Below, piece by piece: positions 52,492 to 60,533 of a stretch of DNA of 64,000 nt. Numbering within the stretch: position 1 is the first letter of the stretch; every line of letters begins with the position of its first letter. This DNA is from CAVTQY01 sp963736975 (GTDB lineage Bacteria; Pseudomonadota; Alphaproteobacteria; Acetobacterales; Acetobacteraceae), in NCBI GenBank assembly GCA_963736975.1, contig CAVTQY010000001.1, positions 806,001 through 870,000 on the forward strand. The letters run 5' to 3'. Below the pieces are notes generated by a model. The model worked only from the letters and a program-made list of their open reading frames with translations. It had not been told where the DNA came from and searched no databases. The position numbers were made by a program, and so were the translations under genes.

Positions 52492-53652
52492 TGCGCGCCC
52501 CCGACTCTCCGTCCGCAATTGCCCGCACGCCGCCAGGATGTCGCGTCCGCGCGGTGTCCGTACCGGCGAAGCAAAACCCGCATCCATCACGATTCGCGCG
52601 AACCGGTCGATCGCCGACGCGCTGCTTGTTTCATAGGGGCTGCCGGGCCAAGGGTTGAACGGGATTAGGTTCACTTTTGCCGGAATCCCGGCGATCAGCC
52701 GTACCAGCTCGTTTGCATCCGCCTGACTGTCGTTGACCCCCTTCAACATCACATACTCGAAGGTGATCCGGCGAGCATTGGACGCGCCCGGATAGCGCCG
52801 GCACGCCGCGATCAGCTCGGCGATCGGATATTTGCGATTGAGCGGCACCAGCTCATCCCGCAGCTCGTCGCGTGCCGCGTGCAGCGACACGGCCAAATTA
52901 ACACCAAGTTCCGCCCCAGCCCGGTCCATCATCGGCACCACGCCGGAGGTGGAGAGCGTGATCCGCCGCCGCGACAGCGCAATCCCTTCGCCGTCCATAG
53001 CGATCGTCATCGCCCTGGCGACATTCGCGAAGTTATACAGCGGTTCGCCCATCCCCATCAGCACGATGGTGGACAGCAAACGAGGCGTTTCGCCTTTCGG
53101 GCTCGGCCATTCGCCGATCGCGTCGCGCGCCGCCATGAACTGCCCGATGATTTCCGCCGCACCCAGATTGCGCGTCAGCCGCTGCGTGCCGGTGTGGCAG
53201 AACCGGCAGGATAAGGTGCATCCCACCTGGGACGAAAGGCACACCGCGCCCCGGTCCTCCTGCGGGTCGGGTATATAAACAGTCTCCGCCTCCTGCCCGT
53301 CGCGGAAGCGGAACAGCCATTTGCGAGTCTCGTCGGCGCTGGTCTGCGCCGCGGCAACCACCGGCCGGCCGACCATGAAATGCTCAGCAAGCTTGCGCTG
53401 CAGCGGGCGTGCGATCGACGACATGCGGGCGAAATCGGTCTCGCCGCGATGATAGATCCAATGCCAGAGCTGACGGGCGCGGAACGGCGCTTCGCCGATT
53501 TCCGCTATTGCGGCGGCGAGTTCCGCACGCGAAAGCCCCACCAGTTCGACTCGGCCATCATCGTGCCGCGCCGGCGGCGGATCGAACAGCGCAGATTTCG
53601 CCAGGATGCGCTCCCGCTCGGTCTCGGTCAGTTCGGCGACGGTGGCGGACAT
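52456..53652 (-). CDS. rlmN: 23S rRNA (adenine(2503)-C(2))-methyltransferase RlmN
   Basis: A 398-residue radical-SAM methyltransferase. It has the [4Fe-4S] CxxxCxxC at C145, C149, C152 (GCTLSCRFCHTG), the N-terminal accessory domain (GEAPFRARQLWHWIYHRGETDF), GMGEPLYN for SAM binding and the methyl-carrying cysteine in DILAACGQL near the C-terminus. It methylates 23S A2503 and tRNA A37. ATG at 53652 overlaps the stop of the IalB-like gene (TGATG); a GTG one codon upstream is possible. The last residues VNLSRIAGEVG are contributed by the REP-like element. Confidence 0.96.
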   Translation of the reverse strand: MSATVAELTETERERILAKSALFDPPPARHDDGRVELVGLSRAELAAAIAEIGEAPFRARQLWHWIYHRGETDFARMSSIARPLQRKLAEHFMVGRPVVAAAQTSADETRKWLFRFRDGQEAETVYIPDPQEDRGAVCLSSQVGCTLSCRFCHTGTQRLTRNLGAAEIIGQFMAARDAIGEWPSPKGETPRLLSTIVLMGMGEPLYNFANVARAMTIAMDGEGIALSRRRITLSTSGVVPMMDRAGAELGVNLAVSLHAARDELRDELVPLNRKYPIAELIAACRRYPGASNARRITFEYVMLKGVNDSQADANELVRLIAGIPAKVNLIPFNPWPGSPYETSSASAIDRFARIVMDAGFASPVRTPRGRDILAACGQLRTESRGRAVNLSRIAGEVG

Positions 53653-54182
53653 CACTTGCCGGGGCAGGCCTTGCTCATGGCATCATGCGCGGCGCTGAAC
53701 CCGTCCAGATTGAAGGTCAGCGTTTGAGTTCCATGCGCCGCCGGAACCCGCGCAATCGCCGTGCTGCCGCGTTCGAAAGCGGCGACCGCGGCCTTGTTAT
53801 CACGCGCGAAGGCGTCCCGCCCGGCGGTGTAGAAGTCGAGCCCCGCCTGATCCACCTGCAACGTGACGGTGGAGTCCTTCGGATAGGTGGGGCCGCCGCT
53901 GATCGCGACCTCGTCCCGTCCGCTCGGACGATCGGTCACGCTGAGCACCGGGCCGGCGCCGGTGGCCGGGTTCTCGTTGCCGGCACGGGTAAACGCGTAG
54001 CATGTGGTTTGCCCGTTCTCCGGGTGGGTTGCCGCGATCCAGTTCTTGAACTGGCCGATTTCCTTGGGCGCGGCGCTTACGGCGGCAGCGGCGGATGGCG
54101 GCGCGGTGCGTTTCGGCGCGGCCGCGGCCGGAATCGCGATGATCAGCGCGAGAGCTGTGAGGCAGGCTGGCACGGGATGCAT
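53652..54182 (-). CDS. IalB-family (invasion-associated locus B-like) secreted protein
   Basis: A 176-residue protein with signal peptide (HPVPACLTALALIIAIPAAAA) and the IalB domain: FKNWIAATHPENGQTTCYAFTRAG, FYTAGRDAFARDNKAAVAAFERG and FNLDGFSAAHDAMSKACPGK, including the two cysteines (C61-type and the C-terminal SKACP) that probably form a disulfide. The family is periplasmic and found throughout alphaproteobacteria; the link to invasion in Bartonella does not imply virulence here. It sits immediately upstream of rlmN in an operon, as in several Rhodospirillales. Confidence 0.88.
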   Translation of the reverse strand: MHPVPACLTALALIIAIPAAAAPKRTAPPSAAAAVSAAPKEIGQFKNWIAATHPENGQTTCYAFTRAGNENPATGAGPVLSVTDRPSGRDEVAISGGPTYPKDSTVTLQVDQAGLDFYTAGRDAFARDNKAAVAAFERGSTAIARVPAAHGTQTLTFNLDGFSAAHDAMSKACPGK

Positions 54183-54266
54183 GCGGCTGACATACGGCTG
54201 GGCATCGCTGCAAACAAGCGGACCGGCTCCTGGCCTCGATCGTGTCCGGCGGTCTATGCCTGCCGC

Positions 54267-55511
54267 ATGACCGACGCATCCGATGCACTGCTCGCCGCGC
54301 AATACGAAGCGCTGCCGTATCCGCCGCGCGACCCGAAGGACGAAGCCAAACGCCTCGTGGTCGGCAGCCCGGGCCATTTGCGCGAGATCGACCACTGGGT
54401 GTTCGGTTCGCGCCGCCCGGCAAGCCTGCCGCTGAATGCCCTGATCGCCGGCGGGGGTACGGGCGACGCCACGATCATGCTGGCCCAGCAGCTCACCAAT
54501 TCCTGCCGGCCCGGCAACGTGACATGGCTGGACCGGTCGAGTGCCTCAATGCGCGTCGCCCAGGCTCGCGCGGCTGCACGGCGCCTCACCAACATCGTCT
54601 GGGAGCAGGGTTCGTTGCTTGATCTGCCGGATTCCGGCCTCGGCCCGTTCAACTATGTCGATTGCTGCGGCGTGCTGCATCACCTGCCGGATCCCGCGGA
54701 AGGGCTGCGCGCGTTGCTCTCGGTGCTGAAGCCGGGCGGCGGCATCGGGCTGATGGTGTATGCGCCGCACGGCCGGACCGGCGTCTATATGGTGCAGGAC
54801 GCGCTTCGCCTGCTGGCCCCCGCCGGGGAGCCGATCCCGGCGCGTCTGGACGTGGCCCGTCGAGTGTTGCGGCATCTGCCGGACACCGCCTGGTTCCGCT
54901 TCAACCAGTTCATCCGGGACCACGTCATCGGCGGGGATGCCGGAATCTTCGACCTGTTGCTCAATCCGCGCGATCGCGCCTTCACCGTCCCGGAACTCGC
55001 GGCCCTGCTCGCAGACGCTGGGCTGGACCCGGTCTGCTGGGTCGAACCCGTGCGCTATGACCCGCTGCTGCTGATGCCCGACCCGCGTCTGCGCAGCCGC
55101 ATCGAGGCGCTCGCTCCACTCGCCCGCGCCACCTTGGCCGAGGCGCTGGCCGGCAATCACAGCGTGCATGTCGTCTATTGCGTCCGGACGGGCGAGGCGC
55201 CGGCGCGCGCCGATCCGGACGATCCCGCCGTTGTGCCGACGGCCCGCGAAGGCGTCGGCGCGGATATCGCCAAATTCATCCAACCCGATGGCACGCTGAC
55301 CATGGTGCTGGACGGGCTGAGGCTGCCGCAGCCCGTGCCGTCGATGGCGGCGGCGATTCTCAATCAGATCGATGGGACGCGTTCTCTCGTGGAGATCGAG
55401 GCGATGCTGGTTGGGCGGGGCGCGAGCCGGGACCTGTTTGCGCGTGAATGGCGGAAGACGTTTGCAGCGCTGGAACACCAGAACCGGTTGCTGCTCGCGG
55501 CGCCGCGCTAG
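54267..55511 (+). CDS. SAM-dependent methyltransferase with extra C-terminal domain
   Basis: A 414-residue protein. It starts with AAQYEALPYPPRDPKDEAKR, a segment seen in a group of tail-less methyltransferases, then the Rossmann motif LIAGGGTGDATIMLAQQL, motif II WLDRSSASMRVAQARA, motif III VDCCGVLHHLPDPAEGLRALLSVLKPGG. The last 110 residues (DGTLTMVLDGLRLPQPVPSMAAAILNQIDGTRSLVEIEAML) form a winged-helix/PqqD-like module. The substrate is not known. Start 54267 is chosen as the first ATG where family similarity starts; the frame is open far upstream over the divergent rlmN-IalB genes. Confidence 0.85.
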   Translation: MTDASDALLAAQYEALPYPPRDPKDEAKRLVVGSPGHLREIDHWVFGSRRPASLPLNALIAGGGTGDATIMLAQQLTNSCRPGNVTWLDRSSASMRVAQARAAARRLTNIVWEQGSLLDLPDSGLGPFNYVDCCGVLHHLPDPAEGLRALLSVLKPGGGIGLMVYAPHGRTGVYMVQDALRLLAPAGEPIPARLDVARRVLRHLPDTAWFRFNQFIRDHVIGGDAGIFDLLLNPRDRAFTVPELAALLADAGLDPVCWVEPVRYDPLLLMPDPRLRSRIEALAPLARATLAEALAGNHSVHVVYCVRTGEAPARADPDDPAVVPTAREGVGADIAKFIQPDGTLTMVLDGLRLPQPVPSMAAAILNQIDGTRSLVEIEAMLVGRGASRDLFAREWRKTFAALEHQNRLLLAAPR

Positions 55512-55539
55512 CAGGGCGTGTAGCTGGCGCACCGAGGGC

Positions 55540-55568
55540 TTGACGGACATTTTGGTATACAGAATACT
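55540..55568 (+). promoter_or_regulatory. Promoter and candidate operator of the GntR gene
   Basis: A -35 box TTGACG (55540-55545), a 17-bp spacer and a -10 box AATACT (55563-55568). Between them lies TGGTATACAG with the palindrome GTATAC (55555-55560), matching the usual GntR/FadR operator style, so autoregulation is likely. Transcription should begin around 55575, close to the ATG at 55576, which would make the mRNA leaderless. Confidence 0.55.
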
Positions 55569-55569
55569 G

Positions 55570-56295
55570 ATGCCTATGGATAGTCCCCGGGTCGCTCCTG
55601 GAGCGCCCTTATCCGATTTTGCGATCGCCGGAGTGCGACCTCTCCCCGACCAGATCGCGGAAGCGATTGTGGTGATGATCGCTGCCGGGCAACTGCAGCC
55701 CGGCCAACGCATTGTCGAAGCCGAGCTCGCCGAACGTCTCAGCACGAGTCGCGTCCCAGTGCGCGAGGCGATGCGCCGGTTGGAGGCACAGGGCATCCTG
55801 ACCACCGTGCCCTATCGCGGCACCCGTGTCGGCGCTTTCGGCGAACGCGAGCAGGCGCAGGCCGCCGAGGTGCGAATCGCCCTCGAGGGACTGATTTTTC
55901 GCCAAGCTGCTGGGGCGCTGCGGGCAGACCCCTCGCGTGTGGCTGATCTCGATCACGTGCTGACGGAGATGCGGTGCTGTGTCGCGGCGAGCGACCGCTT
56001 GGCTCTGAACCGGGCGGATCTCGCATTTCATCATGCGATGTGCCGCCTCACCGGCAATCCTATTCTTCTCACGCTGTGGCAGGCCATCGCACCGCACGTG
56101 CTGATCGCGTTTGGTCTGTCCAATGCGCGTTATCCAGATTCGCATGCCGTGCTCAATCAGCACATCCGGCTTCGTGCGGCACTGCTGAATGCGTCGCTCG
56201 ATGATTTGCCAGGGTTGGCGGAACGGCATGTGAATGGGGCTGACTTGATCAGCCCTGCATCTATCAGGGAACAGAACACGGCCCTTACAGGATGA
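55570..56295 (+). CDS. GntR-family regulator, FadR subfamily
   Basis: A 241-residue regulator (239 from the ATG at 55576, which fits the predicted transcription start better). The N-terminal wHTH is LPDQIAEAIVVMIAAGQLQPGQRIVEAELAERLSTSRVPVREAMRRLEAQGIL. The C-terminal FCD domain has the metal/ligand pocket residues in ALNRADLAFHHAMCRLTGN (Asp and first His), LNQHIRLRAALLN and AERHVNG. It is the first gene of the 55570-61321 operon and probably represses it until the substrate or a product is bound. The boundary with the previous gene (55511) is 58 bp. Confidence 0.88.
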   Translation: MPMDSPRVAPGAPLSDFAIAGVRPLPDQIAEAIVVMIAAGQLQPGQRIVEAELAERLSTSRVPVREAMRRLEAQGILTTVPYRGTRVGAFGEREQAQAAEVRIALEGLIFRQAAGALRADPSRVADLDHVLTEMRCCVAASDRLALNRADLAFHHAMCRLTGNPILLTLWQAIAPHVLIAFGLSNARYPDSHAVLNQHIRLRAALLNASLDDLPGLAERHVNGADLISPASIREQNTALTG

Positions 56296-56332
56296 CTCGG
56301 CTGACAAGTCCAGCAGAAGGGAGAAACCAAAA

Positions 56333-57170
56333 ATGAACAAACGAAACATGATAGCCCTTGCGGCGGCCTTATTTACGGTGGGACTTGCTCAAGCCTACGC
56401 GCAGATGCCGCCTGTACCTGCTCCCGGGCAGAGCCCCCGGATCGACCAGATAAAGAAGCGTGGCGTGCTGCTCGTCGGCGCGCTTGGTGAGTCACCTTGG
56501 CTGCGGGAAAATCCCGGAAATGACGCGCAACCCTTCACCGGCCCCGCGTGGGAGCTGGCGAACGAATACGCCAAGCTGCTGGGCGTGAAGCTGAAAGTCG
56601 TGCCCGTCAGCCACGAAACCAAAATTCCGATCATCGCCTCCGGACAGGTCGATATGACCATCGCCCCGCTATCCGAGACGCCGGAGCGCGACAAGGTGGT
56701 GGATTATGTTATCTACTCGAATTCCGCATTATGTTTTTTCGGAGAGAAATCCGATCCGAAGCTGAAGGGTGTCACCACGGTTGATCAACTGAATAATCCG
56801 AATATGACCATCGCCTACTTCACTGGTACCCCGCCGGAAAGCTGGTTGCCGAAACGACTGCCCGAAGCGAAACTGCGCGGCGTGCCGGGCTCCGGAGCCA
56901 ATGCGCCAGTCGATGAGATTCTCTCCCATCGCGCCGATGTAGCGCCGATCGACAAGTCGGCCCTCCCCGAGTTGGAAAAGAAGCTGCCGCAACTGGAATC
57001 GATCCCCCCCGGCGACAAATGCCTGGCCAGCAACGAGATGGCGACCCCGGTGGGACTTCGCGATCGACAAGAATCAACGGGTTTACGAGAACTGGTTGCA
57101 GGCGGTCGCAAAGCAGATGGAGCCGGAACTCCAGGCGACCGAAATCAAGGTCATGAAAGGCGAGGAGTAG
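56333..57170 (+). pseudogene. Polar amino acid-type ABC substrate-binding protein with one frameshift
   Basis: A 56333 start with AAGGGAG upstream gives a signal peptide (IALAALFTVGLAQAYAQ-like) and the SBP_bac_3 domain: RIDQIKKRGVLLVGALGESPW, AWELANEYAKLLGVKLKVVPV, SGQVDMTIAPLSETPERDKVVDYVIYSN, GVPGSGANAPVDEILSHRADVAPID. At about 57047-57053 (GCGACCCCGGTGGGACTTCG) the frame changes: the correct C-terminus WDFAIDKNQRVYENWLQAVA through EIKVMKGEE is in another frame, ending at TAG 57168-57170. One base restores the gene, so this is a very recent lesion or a base-calling error in a G/C run. In the unshifted frame translation goes on to 57202 with nonsense residues. Confidence 0.85.
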
Positions 57171-57252
57171 AGCGTTCGGCTGGGAGCCGTCGCATCGGAT
57201 AATAGAATATCTGCCACCGTGCCGGCTGCCCCGCCGAGCCGCCTGAACGTTG

Positions 57253-57912
57253 ATGGACTTCGCACCACTCCTCCGTTACTGGCCGTTTCTCGCGCAGGCT
57301 TGGTTGATAACGATTGCGCTCACCGGCTTGTCGATCCTGTTCGGCACCTTGGTCGCTGTGCCCGTCGCGTTGGCACGCACCTACGGAGGCCGCCTGATCG
57401 GCGGGTTGCTGTCGCTCTACGTCGATACCATGCGGGCAATCCCGTTGCTGGTAATCCTGATCTGGACCTATTTCGCGTTACCCCTCACCGTCGGATGGAC
57501 GCTGCCGCCGTTTACGGCAGCAGTGATCGGCTTGTCCGCGCATCTCGGCGCCTATATGGCGGAAGCCATACGCAGCGGCCTCACCTCGGTCCGCCAGGAA
57601 CAGATGCGAGCTGCCTTGGCGCTGGGCATGAGCAGGTTCAGTGCGATACGCACGATCATCCTGCCGCAGGCGGTGATCAGGATGTTGCCGCCGATAGGGT
57701 CCGTCCTGGTATTCGCCATCAAGGACAGTGCCCTGGCTTCAGTGATCGCGGTCCCTGAAATCATCCACCAGAGTCAGGTGCTCAGCGGTCTCACCTATCG
57801 CAGCTTCGAGGTTTACACACTGGCGATGGGTATCTACTTTGTCATGTGCTATCCGCTGGCTCGTGGCGTTGACCGAATCTATCGCCGTGTCGCCCATCTG
57901 GGTGCATCATGA
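57253..57912 (+). CDS. Polar amino acid ABC transporter permease (HisM/HisQ family), first
   Basis: A 219-residue permease: helix 1-2 YWPFLAQAWLITIALTGLSILFGTLVAVPVALARTYG, YVDTMRAIPLLVILIWTYFALP (the family signature for the first periplasmic turn), the EAA loop AALALGMSRFSAIRTIILPQAVIRMLPP. The ATG at 57253 is preferred to the preceding TTG. 82 bp separate it from the binding protein; it overlaps the second permease by 4 bp. Confidence 0.93.
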   Translation: MDFAPLLRYWPFLAQAWLITIALTGLSILFGTLVAVPVALARTYGGRLIGGLLSLYVDTMRAIPLLVILIWTYFALPLTVGWTLPPFTAAVIGLSAHLGAYMAEAIRSGLTSVRQEQMRAALALGMSRFSAIRTIILPQAVIRMLPPIGSVLVFAIKDSALASVIAVPEIIHQSQVLSGLTYRSFEVYTLAMGIYFVMCYPLARGVDRIYRRVAHLGAS

Positions 57913-58562
57913 ACTGGAGCGTGCTGTGGCAGTACCGGTTCCAGTTTCTCAGCGGGCTGGAGACGACAGTGTTCCTGACTGTCGCGACAATGGTGCTAGC
58001 GGTGCCGTTCGGACTGCTTCTCGCTTTCCTTCGCATGAGTCCCTTACGCATCGTCCGCGCCCCGGTAACGGCGTTCGTCGAGATATTCCGTGCCACCCCC
58101 CTCCTTCTCCAAGTCTATTGGGCCTTCTACGTCCTCCCTGCCCTGACCGGGATCGGCTTCTCGGCGCTCTCAACGGCGCTGATCGGCCTTGTGTGCAATG
58201 TTGCCTCGTTCAACTCGGAAACCTTTCGCGCTGGGATTGTCTCGATCCGTCAGGGGCAGAGGAACGCCGCCCTGGCCTTGGGAATGCGTCCGCATCAGGT
58301 GATGTGGTGGGTGGTCTTGCCGCAGGCGTTCCGGCGCGTGCTGCCGGCCCTGGCGACAACATGGGTCGCGCTCTTCAAGGATACATCCCTGGTCTCGACG
58401 ATCGCGGTCGCCGATCTGTCATATGAGGCGCTGCAAATTCGTACCGAGACCTACCGCGTAATGGAGGTCCTGACCGCGATGGCCGCGCTCTACTGGCTGC
58501 TTGGGTATCCCCAGGCGAAGCTGGCGGACTGGCTGCACCACAGCCTGGCAACCGGCGAATGA
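57909..58562 (+). CDS. Polar amino acid ABC transporter permease (HisM/HisQ family), second
   Basis: A 217-residue permease, start overlapping the previous stop (ATGA). FLSGLETTVFLTVATMVLAVPFGLLLAFLRMS, VEIFRATPLLLQVYWAFYVLP (HisQ/M signature) and the EAA loop NAALALGMRPHQVMWWVVLPQAFRRVLPA are present. Together with the first permease it forms the channel of a heterodimeric PAAT importer. Confidence 0.93.
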   Translation: MNWSVLWQYRFQFLSGLETTVFLTVATMVLAVPFGLLLAFLRMSPLRIVRAPVTAFVEIFRATPLLLQVYWAFYVLPALTGIGFSALSTALIGLVCNVASFNSETFRAGIVSIRQGQRNAALALGMRPHQVMWWVVLPQAFRRVLPALATTWVALFKDTSLVSTIAVADLSYEALQIRTETYRVMEVLTAMAALYWLLGYPQAKLADWLHHSLATGE

Positions 58563-59377
58563 CCACAGGCGCCCCGGTGCTCTTGAACGCCATGACCGAA
58601 CAGGTCGCACCTGAAAGGGCCGGCGCCGGCCAACCGCCGATCTTGTCGGTTCACGACGTGATCAAACGGTACGGCACCCTCACGGCCTTGGATGGCGTCA
58701 GCTTCAGCGTGCAACGGGGCGAGGTCGTCTGCCTCATCGGCCCAAGCGGCTCCGGCAAGAGCACCGTCCTGCGATGCTGCAACGCCCTGGAAAAGGTCGA
58801 TGGCGGGCACGTCATCTTCGAGGGAGCGGATTTGGCCGACCCGCGGACCAACCCCTTCAAGCTGCGGCGCCGAATGGGAATGGTGTTTCAGAATTTCGAG
58901 CTGTTCCCCCACCTCTCGGTGCTTCGCAACGTGACGATCGGACCGGTAACCGTACTGGGAATGAAGACGAGGACGGCGGAAAAACGCGCTCTCCACCTGT
59001 TGGAGAAAGTCGGACTCGCCGACAAGGCGCGGGCGCATCCCGCGGCACTGTCCGGCGGGCAGCAGCAGCGCGTCGCCATCGCTCGGGCGCTGGCGATGGA
59101 GCCCGATATGATGCTGTTCGACGAGCCGACCTCTGCGCTCGATCCGGAAACCATCGGCGAAGTGCTGTCGGTGATGAAGCGCCTGGCCGACGACGGAATG
59201 ACAATGCTGGTCGTGACACACGAAATGACCTTTGCCCGGCGTGTGGCCGACTGGGTGGTCGTGTTCGATAAGGGCCGCGTGGTAGAGGAAGGCGCTCCCA
59301 GGCAGGTGTTCGACAACCCGGCATCCCCCAGGACGCGGGATTTCCTCAGTCATTTGGGTTGGGATGATCAGGCATGA
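58559..59377 (+). CDS. Polar amino acid ABC transporter ATP-binding protein (GlnQ/HisP-like)
   Basis: A 272-residue ATPase with an unconserved 25-residue N-terminal lead. Walker A GPSGSGKST (61-69), Q-loop MVFQNFELFPHLSV (FELFPH is the PAAT hallmark), signature LSGGQQQR, Walker B MMLFDEPTSALD and H-loop VTHEMTFARRVADWVVVFDKG. Start overlaps the permease stop by 4 bp. Completes the importer; the enolase-like gene follows. Confidence 0.94.
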   Translation: MTTGAPVLLNAMTEQVAPERAGAGQPPILSVHDVIKRYGTLTALDGVSFSVQRGEVVCLIGPSGSGKSTVLRCCNALEKVDGGHVIFEGADLADPRTNPFKLRRRMGMVFQNFELFPHLSVLRNVTIGPVTVLGMKTRTAEKRALHLLEKVGLADKARAHPAALSGGQQQRVAIARALAMEPDMMLFDEPTSALDPETIGEVLSVMKRLADDGMTMLVVTHEMTFARRVADWVVVFDKGRVVEEGAPRQVFDNPASPRTRDFLSHLGWDDQA

Positions 59378-59399
59378 TGTGATGGTGGGGGAGAGGCAT

Positions 59400-60533
59400 A
59401 TGAAGGACTTGCAGATCGACCGGGTGGACGTGTTTACCGTCGGCCCTCCCGCGAGCCGGCTGTCCTGGGCCCTCGACATGCCGGGGCAATACATGACCGG
59501 CACGGTGATGCGCATCTCCACCCGCGGCGGCCTCGTCGGCGTGGCGGGTGCCGCCAACTACTCCGATTACGGATATGAAAGCTCTGTCGCGGAGACGCTG
59601 CGCGGCATGATCCCCGCGCTGATCGGCAAGTCGCCGCTGCATCGCGAAGCGATCTGGCACCAGATGGTGTCGAAAACCCTTGTGCGCGCCTCGCAGGCGC
59701 AGTCGATCGTCGACGTGGCGCTCTGGGATCTGGCGGCCAAGGCGGCGGACTTGCCGCTATGGCAGATGCTCGGGGGCGCGCGCGACCGCATCCTGGCCTA
59801 TGCCAGCACCCCGCTCTATGAAACCGCGCAGGCCTATGTGGAAGCCGTAGAACGCTTCCGTTCGGAAGGATTCAAGGCGGTCAAGTTCCATTGCTGGTGC
59901 GAGCCCGCCCGCGATCTGGAAATGGTGCACCGCGTGGCGCAGAGTGGCGCTGCGGACGGCCTCGCGCTGATGCTCGATGTCGAACAGCGCTACGATCAGG
60001 AGAGTGCCCTCCACGTCGGGCGCGCGCTCGGGGAACTCGGTTACAAGTGGTTTGAAGCACCGCTGGACGACTACGATCTGGACGGCTACCGCAACCTGAC
60101 ATCGACGCTGCAAGTTCCAATCGTCCCCGCAGGAAACTCCATCATCGATCATCGCCTCGTCGGTTTCGCGCTGAACGCGGGATGCTGGGACAGCTTGCGC
60201 ATCGACGTGACCACATGCGGCGGATTTACGCCGGCATTGAAAGTGATGGGCCTGGCGGCAACGCAGGGACGCATGGTGGAACTGCAATGCTGGGGCTACA
60301 CGCTCACTCAGGCCGCCAACCTGCAGCTTATGCTCGCCATGCCCAATTGCAGCTTCTTCGAGCAGCCGACCCCTTATGAGGTGTTCGAGTACGGCGCTCT
60401 GGACGTGATCCGCACAGACCAGGAGGGATTTGTACAGGCACCGCGCGGTCCGGGGCTCGGCATCGGCATCGATTGGCCGGCGATCGAGGCAGCCTCGCTC
60501 GGCTGCATCACCGCGGGCCGAAGCAGCCTGTGA
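59400..60533 (+). CDS. Divergent enolase-superfamily (mandelate racemase/muconate lactonising-like) protein
   Basis: A 377-residue protein of the enolase superfamily: N-terminal capping domain (about 1-120), then the (beta/alpha)7-beta barrel. Aligned by eye on mandelate racemase, K162-x-H164 (VKFHCW) replaces KxK, D193 and E219 are kept as metal ligands (LMLDVEQRY, WFEAPLDD), but the third ligand is Asn246 (VPAGNS) instead of Glu and the catalytic His becomes Gln296 (ELQCWGY). So the canonical bases are largely gone. Start at 59400 is supported by GGGGGAGAGG just upstream; a further ATG lies at 59364. It is followed by an SDR in TGATG overlap. Confidence 0.82.
   Translation: MKDLQIDRVDVFTVGPPASRLSWALDMPGQYMTGTVMRISTRGGLVGVAGAANYSDYGYESSVAETLRGMIPALIGKSPLHREAIWHQMVSKTLVRASQAQSIVDVALWDLAAKAADLPLWQMLGGARDRILAYASTPLYETAQAYVEAVERFRSEGFKAVKFHCWCEPARDLEMVHRVAQSGAADGLALMLDVEQRYDQESALHVGRALGELGYKWFEAPLDDYDLDGYRNLTSTLQVPIVPAGNSIIDHRLVGFALNAGCWDSLRIDVTTCGGFTPALKVMGLAATQGRMVELQCWGYTLTQAANLQLMLAMPNCSFFEQPTPYEVFEYGALDVIRTDQEGFVQAPRGPGLGIGIDWPAIEAASLGCITAGRSSL

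Noticed and set aside
53409..54266. Extension of the methyltransferase gene upstream to 53409
   Set aside because: It would run antisense through the IalB-like gene and part of rlmN; similarity begins at 54267.
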